Made by a program: the position numbers and the translations under genes. Below the pieces are notes generated by a model that saw only the letters and a program-made list of their open reading frames with translations, searched no databases and was not told the origin of the DNA. A stretch of DNA of 60,830 nucleotides from Clostridium beijerinckii HUN142 (GTDB taxonomy: Bacteria; Bacillota; Clostridia; Clostridiales; Clostridiaceae): the NCBI RefSeq assembly GCF_000621745.1, contig NZ_JHXK01000033.1, forward strand, positions 1 through 60,830, read 5' to 3'. Every line of letters starts with the position of its first letter. The first letter of the stretch is position 1. Shown here in pieces: positions 27,587 through 34,594 of the stretch.

Positions 27587-28183
27587 TATTGGATATAAAA
27601 AGTATTAGTTCAGAATATCATGCCCTCGAGAAATGAATTAGTGCTATTTTCTCATTATATTTAGAAAACAGCACTAAAGGTGAGTATAATTAATTTCATC
27701 GTATATAGCTAGTTATTTATCTCTATTGTAAGAAATTTAATATTATATCAAATAATTAAATAAATATTTCTTATGAGTTATTTTGTAGTCTATTTATTTT
27801 CGAACAAGCACTTTATATGAATGAATATGTAGAATAATTGGTGATATAAATCTAAATTTATTTTCACATAAAGACAATAACTTACAAACAAATGCGTTAT
27901 AATGTCAAATGGGAAAATACAATAAGTAATTTGTATATAAGCTTATCTACATTTCAATGAAATTAAGATCTTTATGATGAATTATTAGAGTTTCCTTAAT
28001 TAAGCAAAGTCTTTATTGAAACATTAAATGTAAATCTGTAAAGAAATTGATATTGGATAATAAAAGAGGAGGCATGAATGGATTGATGGAAACTGCAATG
28101 AGAATCTTAAAAGAAAGTAGAACGAGTGCTAAGTCTGTACCTTTAATTTTTTGTAATATTATATTAAGGAAATATTAACATAA
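27587..28183. other. Intergenic stretch with no convincing gene
   Basis: Apart from a 15-bp hairpin (TTAGTGCTATTTTCT / AGAAAACAGCACTAA, 27638-27677) the region is AT-rich. A 34-codon frame from 28074 after AGAGGAGG (product begins MNGLMETAMRILKES) is possible, but the RBS is too close to the first ATG and I do not recognise it. Confidence 0.5.
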
Positions 28184-28267
28184 TCTAAAGATAATAAACA
28201 AAGATTTATAGTAACATATAATCAAGAAAAAGCTGTACTAAAAGATTTAGAAATAAAGCAACATTAA
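28184..28267 (+). pseudogene. Possible transposase C-terminal remnant
   Basis: A short open stretch reading RFIVTYNQEKAVLKDLEIKQ ends 17 bp before the next gene. It resembles the C-terminal part of IS1182-type transposases (a YDE/YN-EKA--D motif), but only 27 codons remain with a stop just upstream, so this is tentative. Confidence 0.25.
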
Positions 28268-28284
28268 GGCGGTGATTTTATTTT

Positions 28285-28434
28285 ATGAAAGATGTAAATA
28301 TAGATACAATCAAAGAGACAATAAAACATCTTCCTGAAGATGAACAAGAGATAATATTACATTTGACAGAAATATTTGAGGGCGAAGAAGAAAATATTAA
28401 TGAGTATGTTAAGAATGAATTAATTGGTGGATAA
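28285..28434 (+). CDS. 49-aa acidic small protein, paralogue of 57360-57509
   Basis: Begins MKDVNIDTIKETIKHLPEDE and ends EYVKNELIGG. RBS AAGGCGGTGA is 11 nt before the ATG. A second copy at 57360-57509 is about 70% identical in protein and nearly identical in the 24 nt before the start. It is rich in Glu/Asp and predicted helical, without signal peptide, Cys or membrane segment. Two conserved copies with conserved translation signals make it a real gene. Function unknown; an antitoxin-like or regulator-binding peptide is conceivable but no partner is visible. Confidence 0.7.
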   Translation: MKDVNIDTIKETIKHLPEDEQEIILHLTEIFEGEEENINEYVKNELIGG

Positions 28435-28463
28435 AGCAAATATTATTAAGATTAAGAAGATAT

Positions 28464-28512
28464 AAAGCCAATATGTTTCAAATGTTAAACATATTGGTCT
28501 TATTATAGTTTT
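28464..28512 (+). terminator. Intrinsic terminator after the 49-aa gene
   Basis: GCCAATATGTTT pairs with AAACATATTGGT, followed by a T-rich tail, 30 bp after the stop codon. Confidence 0.75.
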
Positions 28513-28598
28513 GTTACTGAATGTAAAAAATTCATAAATTGCATTAATATTGCAATAATGATATAATATCAAGTAATTTTATAATTAGGGGGTATTAT

Positions 28599-29120
28599 AT
28601 GTATTTTGTAAACGTACGTTATAAAACATATGAATGGAGCATACGTGCTACTATTTTAAGCGTATTAGGGGCGATTCTAAAAGCGTTTTGTTGGATTTGT
28701 ATATGTTCAATTGCTATGTTAATAATTATGATTCCTACAGCTGCAAATCCAAATTATGAACAGGATATTAAGTTTGCTATTCCAGTAGCTCTAGCAGTAG
28801 GAATTGTTTTAGCTATTTTAGGTGGAATTTTACAAAGGAAAGCTGAAAAATTAAGTGATTCAGATTTTAAAAATAAGATAAAAAGCGATTTTCAATTTGC
28901 TAAAAATATGGCTAAAAAGAATCCAGAAAATAAAGAATTATACATAAGTCAAAATTCTGAATACGCAAATTATGTGCTATCTGGAAAAGAATCATCAGAA
29001 GGAGATAATGATGATTCTCGTGAAGTTAAAAAAGTAAGCCCATTACGCTTAGCGCTAGCTGCAGTATTAGCAATATTTTTTATTTTTGGTGGTATGTATT
29101 TATCAGGCTCATTTAATTAA
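28599..29120 (+). CDS. Membrane protein of unknown function
   Basis: A 173-aa protein with two N-terminal helices (about 25-45 and 60-80), a charged cytoplasmic-type middle with KNMAKKNPENKELY and an acidic linker, and one C-terminal helix (about 148-168). RBS AGGGGGT. I do not recognise the family. It stands alone with its own terminator. Confidence 0.65.
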   Translation: MYFVNVRYKTYEWSIRATILSVLGAILKAFCWICICSIAMLIIMIPTAANPNYEQDIKFAIPVALAVGIVLAILGGILQRKAEKLSDSDFKNKIKSDFQFAKNMAKKNPENKELYISQNSEYANYVLSGKESSEGDNDDSREVKKVSPLRLALAAVLAIFFIFGGMYLSGSFN

Positions 29121-29167
29121 ATCTATAAATTAAAGAACTAAATCATTTAATATATTACCCAAACTTT

Positions 29168-29199
29168 AAAGGCTAATGTTATTTACATTGGCTTTTTTA
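29168..29199 (+). terminator. Intrinsic terminator after the membrane protein gene
   Basis: AAAGGCTAATGT pairs with ACATTGGCTTT, then T-rich. A closely similar hairpin, AAAGGCTAAT...ATTAGCCTTT, occurs at 31305-31336. Confidence 0.8.
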
Positions 29200-29379
29200 G
29201 CATAAAAAAATATTTTAGAAGAGCTTTTTATATAATAACCTTTTAAAAAAAAGTATATAAAACAGATAAAAATAGTCTTGTATAAATTATAAAAATATGT
29301 TAATATTAATTCACACAATGCTAACATTATACTCCCAAGATAATTACAAACTTTCTTATAGAACGATTCATTTAATGAG

Positions 29380-29422
29380 GATAATAAACAGTAGAGATAT
29401 TGTTTATTATCTTTATTTTTGT
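29380..29422 (+). terminator. Orphan hairpin with T-tail
   Basis: GATAATAAACA (29380-29390) pairs with TGTTTATTATC (29401-29411), followed by TTTATTTTTG. There is no gene between it and the previous terminator, so a short untranslated transcript could end here; nothing else is seen in 29200-29555. Confidence 0.5.
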
Positions 29423-29555
29423 TTTCGTATTAAAAGTTGGTTTTACTTATTATTTTTTTTATGAATTTTATCAATAGTACATATTTAATAAATTTTAAAA
29501 TTAATATGCAATATTATATTGTTACTTTAAGGTATGTGGGAGGAGTAATTAAAAT

Positions 29556-29673
29556 TTCTCAAATATCCTCTTGTTTAAGCCTCAAGACTTTATTTAAATC
29601 CATAAATACAGATTGATTATAATCTTGGTGTACTGAAACATCAAGGACAGCATAAAGTTTTTCTAATTGTTTT
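29556..29673 (-). pseudogene. Stray 118-bp copy of the ilvN 3' end
   Basis: This stretch aligns without gaps to 31481-31598, the C-terminal codons, stop and first downstream bases of the acetolactate synthase small subunit gene, with only about six differences. Nothing of the rest of ilvN is present. It lies 78 bp from the start of a broken tyrosine recombinase frame. Confidence 0.85.
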
Positions 29674-29750
29674 GGTTTAAATAGTGGCTTCAGAGGAGGT
29701 GCAGAGTAAAAAAATAGGTTGGATTATGGAATACATCTCTATGTTAATAG

Positions 29751-30101
29751 ATGTGTATTTTTTTGTTACTAAGAAATATTTTAGAAGAATTTGTACTAGA
29801 GTTAGAGATACAAAATTATAGCAGAAAGACAATAATAACTTACAAAAGTAAAAATTTAAATTTTATAAAGTATCTAGAAAATAAACATAAGATAACAAAG
29901 ATAGAGGACGTAAAAACGCTACATGTTAAATCTTATGTAGCATGATTAAAGCAAGCGCAACGAAAGCCTACTTATATAAATTCTGTTATTAAATCACTAC
30001 AAGTATTTTATAAATATTCAAAGGAAGAAAATTTTACGCAAAGCAGCCCAATTACAGATGTTAAACTATTGAAAGTAAATCAGCCTTTGGCAAGGAAATA
30101 A
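29751..30101 (+). pseudogene. Broken tyrosine recombinase, N-terminal domain only
   Basis: Reading continues from ILEEFVLELEIQNYSRKTI (phage-integrase SAM-like N-terminal domain) to an in-frame TGA at 29943-29945 and on in the same frame through QVFYKYSKEENFTQSSPITD to a stop at 30101. The catalytic domain with the R-H-R-Y residues is absent. A hairpin (AATACATCT / AGATGTGTATT plus T run) lies over its apparent start. It is an inactive remnant of a mobile element. Confidence 0.75.
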
Positions 30102-30173
30102 AAAAAGATGACTTATTTAGGGGAATAAGTCATCTTTAATAGGAGTTTTATAATAATGCTTTAACCACTTTAC
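30099..30173 (-). ncRNA. sRNA-like array unit 1
   Basis: Perfect 12-bp terminator stem AAGATGACTTAT / ATAAGTCATCTT with minus-strand loop TCCCCTAA, then a U-run. Upstream on the minus strand, TTGACT and TACAAT are separated by 17 bp (30180-30208). The predicted transcript is about 75 nt and contains a second C-rich stretch, ACTCCTATT, just before the stem. Confidence 0.55.
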
Positions 30174-30228
30174 AATAAGATTGTAGGAAAAATTGTAAAA
30201 AAAGTCAATATATTAATTTGGCTAGAAT

Positions 30229-30325
30229 AAAAGGGATAACCTATCTGAAAAAATAAGTTATCCGTAAATGATTAGTGTAGTTTTAATGTAGAAAAGATAA
30301 AGAACTAATAAGAAATTATCTTACA
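30229..30325 (-). ncRNA. sRNA-like array unit 2
   Basis: Stem GGATAACTTAT / ATAGGTTATCC on the minus strand with one G-U pair and an 8-nt loop TTTTTCAG, then UUUU. TATACT at 30332-30337 is the likely -10. The body shares GTAAGATAATTTCTTA with unit 3, forming a second small hairpin. The loop is not C-rich, so this belongs to a sub-family with unit 3. Confidence 0.45.
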
Positions 30326-30450
30326 TTAATCAGTATAATATATATTTGTTACAAAAATATGTTAAAAATGTTAATTTAATATAAACGATTTATTAAAACT
30401 AAAGAATAGACTAAAGTTTGGAAGATATGACGAATAGATAATTTCAAAAC

Positions 30451-30545
30451 AAAAGGGATAACTTGGCTGGTACAACAAGCTATCCCTAAATGATTATTAT
30501 ATTTTTTAAGTAGAAGGATATATAATTAGTAAGAAATTATCTTAC
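30451..30545 (-). ncRNA. sRNA-like array unit 3
   Basis: Minus-strand stem GGGATAGCTTG / CAAGTTATCCC with one G-U pair and loop TTGTACCAGC, then UUUU. TATAAT at 30552-30557 is the likely -10. The upstream region with TTAACATA and TTGTAA matches that of unit 2, and its body shares the GTAAGATAATTTCTTA hairpin. Confidence 0.45.
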
Positions 30546-30649
30546 AATGTTATTATAACAAATAATTATTACAAAATTATGTTAAATATGTTAATTTAAT
30601 ATAAAGGTTTCCTTAAATAAAATTAAGATTTGGTAAACAATTAAAGAAA

Positions 30650-30745
30650 TAAAAACAACCTGCTTAGGGGAGCAGGTCGTTTTTATAAAGGTAAAATACA
30701 TTTACCGATACGGGGGTAAAATAATAATGTTTTAACTATTTTACA
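30650..30745 (-). ncRNA. sRNA-like array unit 4
   Basis: Minus-strand stem ACGACCTGC / GCAGGTTGT with a G-U pair and loop TCCCCTAA, then UUUUU. The stem sequence differs completely from unit 1 while the loop is identical. TATAAT at 30752-30757. The body contains ACCCCCGTATC, another C-rich stretch. Confidence 0.55.
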
Positions 30746-30824
30746 ATTACTATTATAAACTACAAATATTAAATAATTCTTTACTATTTATGAAGTTAAT
30801 GTGAATAAATTAGTGACGTAAAAT

Positions 30825-30897
30825 AAAAAAAGATAACTTACTTAGGGAAGAAATCATCTTTAATAGGAGTTTTATAATAATGTTTTAACCATTCTAC
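30825..30897 (-). ncRNA. sRNA-like array unit 5
   Basis: Degenerate stem (AAGATGATTT / AAGTTATCTT on the minus strand, two G-U pairs) with TCCCTAA in the loop and a U-run. TTTACA and TATAAT at 18-bp spacing lie upstream (to about 30932). The body matches unit 1 in TGGTTAAA-CATTATTATAAA and ACTCCTATTAAAGATGA. Confidence 0.5.
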
Positions 30898-30957
30898 AAT
30901 ATCATTATAGGATAAAATTATAATTTGTGTAAATATATGAGTTCTGCAATATAAAAT

Positions 30958-31053
30958 AAAAAGGACAACTTGTTTAGGGGAACAAATTATCCTAAATACT
31001 GTGTTATATATTTAATAGGGGTAAATTTATGAAAAAAGTTTTATCGACTTTAT
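30958..31053 (-). ncRNA. sRNA-like array unit 6
   Basis: Minus-strand stem AGGATAATTTGT / ACAAGTTGTCCT with two G-U pairs and loop TCCCCTAA, then UUUUU. TATAAT at 31060-31065 and an upstream TTGACATAATGTTGTCA palindrome. The body contains TTACCCCTATT, C-rich and single-stranded in the simplest fold. Confidence 0.55.
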
Positions 31054-31304
31054 GTTTTTATTATAAGTGGTAAGTGTGACAACATTATGTCAAATTAATT
31101 AACTTAATATAAACATTTTATAAAATATAGTTAAGGTTGAATTTACACAACAAACTGCCAATAAATTTATGAAATGCGCGACAGAATATAGTGATTTAAA
31201 TTAGTATAGATAAGGATTTTGACTTATAATAATTTTATTTAATTATTTACTAATTAATGTTAAAGCGTTGCTAGTATTCTAAATAAATAATACAATTAAA
31301 CATT

Positions 31305-31336
31305 AAAGGCTAATGCAAATTGTATTAGCCTTTTTT
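31305..31336 (+). terminator. Orphan hairpin near the ilvN 3' side
   Basis: AAAGGCTAAT pairs with ATTAGCCTTT and is followed on the plus strand by T-rich sequence. It lies about 150 bp after the ilvN stop; on the minus strand the T-run is short, so whether it terminates the ilv operon is unclear. Confidence 0.5.
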
Positions 31337-31483
31337 AAATATACCTTGTAATTTATTTTTTGAGTATATAATCCAACTATGACATATACATATAGATTAA
31401 GGTTTTTATACACATTTTGATTATGAAATATGTCATGATTTTTATATTAAATAGAGATGTAATTCAATATCTGCTATCGTTTC

Positions 31484-31789
31484 TCAAATATCCTCTTGTT
31501 TAAGCTTCAAGACTTTATTTAAATCTTCAAATACAGATTGATCATAATCTTGGTGTACTGAAACATCAAGAACATCATAAAGTTTTTCTAATTGTTTAAT
31601 TATTTGATCTAATACAGAATCATTTTTAACAAGTAAATACATTTTGCTTGTAGAACCATCACCTATTTGCGCACATAAAATTCCTTCTAAATTAAATGCA
31701 CGTCTAGCGAAAAGTCCAGTTATATGGCTCATAACCCCAGAATGGTTTCTAACATGTAGTTCTATAAGATAAAAATTAGTATTAATCAT
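31484..31789 (-). CDS. ilvN: Acetolactate synthase small (regulatory) subunit
   Basis: ACT-domain regulatory subunit, 101 aa, that binds valine and tunes the catalytic subunit. YLIELHVRNHSGVMSHITGL followed by FARRAFNLEGI is the family signature. It is a short form of about 100 aa, having the ACT domain without the C-terminal half of the 160-aa type. The start overlaps the ilvB stop (TAAATGA), so translation is coupled. Its 3' end is duplicated at 29556-29673. Confidence 0.9.
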   Translation of the reverse strand: MINTNFYLIELHVRNHSGVMSHITGLFARRAFNLEGILCAQIGDGSTSKMYLLVKNDSVLDQIIKQLEKLYDVLDVSVHQDYDQSVFEDLNKVLKLKQEDI

Positions 31790-33463
31790 TTAATTTTCAC
31801 CACCAATCATCTCTATATTTGATTTACCAGGAGGAACCATTGGAAGTACATTTTCAGTTTCTTCAATAGGTATATTTATTACACAAGGCCCATCTATAGT
31901 TAACAATTCTTTTAATTTTTCTAAAGGTTTCTCCTCATTTCCCAAATCACAAGATTGTATTCCGAAGCCTTCTGCAATTATTTTAAAGTTAGGATTTGAT
32001 ATAAATTGAGATGCTATATAATGTTCATTATAAAATAACTGTTGTTGCTGACGTACCAGTCCTAAATGATGATTATTTAAAATAATTACTTTTACATTCA
32101 GATTGAAGTCTGTAAGAGTAGCTAGTTCTTGAATATTCATTAAAATAGATCCATCACCACAAAAAGAAATTATAGTTTTATCTTTGTTAGCCAATGCAGC
32201 TCCTATAGCAGTTGGAAGTCCAAATCCCATAGTTCCAAGACCACTAGAAGTTAATAGAGCTTTTGGCGATTTAAATGGATATCTTTGAGCTACCCACATT
32301 TGATGCTGACCAACATCTGTAGTAATAATTGCGTCACTAGGAACCATGTTCCCTACAAAAGGAATTATATTAGCAGGGTGCAACGTGTTTTTATAAGAAG
32401 GGAGGGGATATTTAGATTTAAAACATTTAACTCTTTCCCTCCAAGTGTTTCGACTTTTACTTGCAATATGCGGAAGTATGTCTTCTAAGAAGTCGTCAAC
32501 ATTTGCAACCATAGATAAACTACTGGTCTTAACTTTATTTATTTCAGAAGGATCAATATCAATATGAATTATGGAAGCGTTAGGACAAAATTTTTCTATA
32601 TTACCTGTAGCTCTATCATCAAATCTTACTCCTAGAGCCAAAATTAAATCAGCTTCATTTAGAAGATAATTTGTATATGGTGCACCATGCATACCAAGCA
32701 TACCAATACTTAACTCATCTTCGCAAGGAAAAGCACCAAGCCCCATAAGACTTAAAGAAACGGGTATACTATTTTTCTTTGCGATTTTATATAAATTCGC
32801 TGATGCGTTTGAATTAACTATACCTCCGCCTGCATAAATTATAGGTTTCTTTGAATTATTGATTAATTCAGCGATACAATAAAGCGTAGAGCTTTTTATT
32901 AATTCCCTCTTTGGCAGAGTTTCAGGTGCAATTTCAGAAGGAAAGTCTTCTAAGTCTATAAATTCAGTTTGAATATTTTTAGGAATATCAATAAGTACTG
33001 GACCGGGTCTTCCTTCTAAAGCTATTTTGAATGCCTCTTTTATAACCGTAAATAGTTCATTTATATTCCTAATCAAAAAATTGTGCTTAGTAATTGGAAT
33101 TGTTAATCCGTAAGCATCAACTTCTTGGAAAGCATCAGTGCCTATTGCTGATAGCGGAACCTGGCCTGTTATTGCAACAAGAGGAATAGAATCAAGTTTG
33201 GCATCTGCAATAGCAGTTAGAAGGTTAGTTACTCCAGGGCCAGAAGTTGCAAAACATACTCCAACTTTATTTGTACTTCTTGAAATACCTTGCGCAATAA
33301 ATCCGGCTCCCTGCTCATGACGTGCAAGTATATGTTTGATTTTTTTGCTTTTATATAAGGCATCATAAAGTGGAAGATTGAAGCCACCTGGAATGCCTGA
33401 TATATATTCAACTCCTTCATTTTCTAATAATTTAATAACTACATCAGCACCGTTATATTTCAA
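31790..33463 (-). CDS. ilvB: Acetolactate synthase large (catalytic) subunit
   Basis: Thiamine-diphosphate enzyme, 557 aa, condensing pyruvate to acetolactate (or with 2-oxobutyrate) at the start of valine, leucine and isoleucine synthesis. SGIPGGFNLPLYDAL, the catalytic Glu in LARHEQGAGFIAQG, GPGVTNLLTAIADAKLDS and the TPP/metal motif FCGDGSILMNIQELATLT with NNHHLG are all present. AAGGAG sits directly on a GTG at 33472, so TTG at 33463 with 8-nt spacing is the better start. Transcribed from the T-box leader upstream; followed by ilvN. Confidence 0.94.
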   Translation of the reverse strand: MKYNGADVVIKLLENEGVEYISGIPGGFNLPLYDALYKSKKIKHILARHEQGAGFIAQGISRSTNKVGVCFATSGPGVTNLLTAIADAKLDSIPLVAITGQVPLSAIGTDAFQEVDAYGLTIPITKHNFLIRNINELFTVIKEAFKIALEGRPGPVLIDIPKNIQTEFIDLEDFPSEIAPETLPKRELIKSSTLYCIAELINNSKKPIIYAGGGIVNSNASANLYKIAKKNSIPVSLSLMGLGAFPCEDELSIGMLGMHGAPYTNYLLNEADLILALGVRFDDRATGNIEKFCPNASIIHIDIDPSEINKVKTSSLSMVANVDDFLEDILPHIASKSRNTWRERVKCFKSKYPLPSYKNTLHPANIIPFVGNMVPSDAIITTDVGQHQMWVAQRYPFKSPKALLTSSGLGTMGFGLPTAIGAALANKDKTIISFCGDGSILMNIQELATLTDFNLNVKVIILNNHHLGLVRQQQQLFYNEHYIASQFISNPNFKIIAEGFGIQSCDLGNEEKPLEKLKELLTIDGPCVINIPIEETENVLPMVPPGKSNIEMIGGEN

Positions 33464-33571
33464 AAGAATCACTCCTTACATAAATATCTTAGAATATTTC
33501 GTTAAAGTTTATTGCTTAAATAAAAAAGTTCGATTTTATTATTTAACATAGGACTAAATATTATTTTTGTG

Positions 33572-33872
33572 TAAAAAAAAACTCCCAATCCTATAAATAA
33601 TATAGGACGAAGAGATAATCACCGCGGTACCACCTAATTTTGTATAATTAAATACACACTTATTAATAATACAGGTTAAACAACCGATATTATTGTCCTT
33701 TTAACAGTGGACAATCCGTTTAATTCTACTCTCTAAAAATTAAGATTTCGATTAAAAACTCCAAGGCTACATTCCATATATATATCATGAGAATTTCCAG
33801 CAAATATCCTCTCTCTTTGTTTCAATAATATATGTACTCTTCCTCTTCACAGTTTTTAAATTATATAGGTTT
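33572..33872 (-). promoter_or_regulatory. T-box riboswitch leader of ilvBN, probable Val specifier (GUA)
   Basis: On the minus strand the hallmark AGGTGGTACCGCGG (33622-33635) is followed by a terminator hairpin (TCGTCCTATA / TATAGGATTGGGAG plus T9). Upstream, GCTGGAAAT and GGAATGTAGCCTTGGAG have the layout of stem I apical and specifier loops. Aligning to the usual GAAT-NNN-RCC pattern places GUA (33768-33770), a valine codon, as specifier. The UGGU bulge would pair with a tRNA ending ACCA. Uncharged tRNA would favour antitermination and ilvBN expression. Confidence 0.9.
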
Positions 33873-33878
33873 GTATAA

Positions 33879-33908
33879 ATTATAGTCAAAATATATAAGC
33901 TTTGTCAA
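33879..33908 (-). promoter_or_regulatory. Promoter of the ilvBN T-box transcript
   Basis: Minus-strand TTGACA (33903-33908) and TATAAT (33879-33884) with 18-bp spacing, just upstream of the T-box leader. The next 380 bp to 34295 carry no recognisable gene or structure. Confidence 0.8.
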
Positions 33909-34295
33909 TAATATTTTGAAAATTCTGCAAAAAGAATGAAACAATAAAATTTAAGTAGTAAATAAGTTTTTTATATTCCATAAAAATTTTAATATATATG
34001 TTCTCAAAAATTAAATTCAGCCAAGTTTATATTAATCTATAAGGTAATACAAAATAAATAATTTTATAAAGGATGAATTTTATATTACTCGGAGCTTATA
34101 CAAGTCAAATTCCTTAAGACTTTATTGGTATGTGAAATACAATTATCCCGTTGCGTCTTGTTATTTTAAAATAGAGGATTATAAAAACTCAATTTAATAT
34201 TTAAATGCTGTAAAAAAACAAATTTATATATCGTTTACATGAAGATTGTGCTATAATAAAAATATAAATAGATCCATATTAAAGGGGGAATAAAT

Positions 34296-34412
34296 ATGCT
34301 AGGGATAGTAATTTTTGTTTGTGCCTTATTGATTGGTTGTAATGCTTTTTATAATACAGAAGATAATGAAGAAAAATATGAGATATCAAGTCAAAATCTA
34401 AAAAATAAGTGA
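34296..34412 (+). CDS. 38-aa small membrane peptide or lipoprotein
   Basis: ATG after AAAGGGGGAA. The protein starts MLGIVIFVCALLIGCNAFYN and ends in a charged tail. The hydrophobic segment with LIGC could be a lipobox or just a membrane helix. Excellent RBS and a terminator 50 bp downstream support translation. Family unknown. Confidence 0.55.
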   Translation: MLGIVIFVCALLIGCNAFYNTEDNEEKYEISSQNLKNK

Positions 34413-34460
34413 ATTATTAATATATACAGCAATTATTTGAAACAAGGTATGTTATTTTTG

Positions 34461-34493
34461 GACTATCTATATTATATAGATAGTCTTTTTTTG
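34461..34493 (+). terminator. Intrinsic terminator after the small peptide gene
   Basis: GACTATCTATA / TATAGATAGTC with loop TTA, followed by T7. Confidence 0.9.
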
Positions 34494-34594
34494 TTTAAAG
34501 GGTATATATATTTAATTTAAAATCTAAATTTCTGTTTATCGGCATCCTATGTTAAAATAGTATGTATATAATCACATAAAGGAGTTTAAAATTA

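Noticed and set aside
30105..30993. Reading the array as a plus-strand CsrA sponge because loops contain GGGGA
   Set aside because: On the plus strand the stems carry A-C mismatches and lack U-runs after the hairpins; the minus strand explains both.
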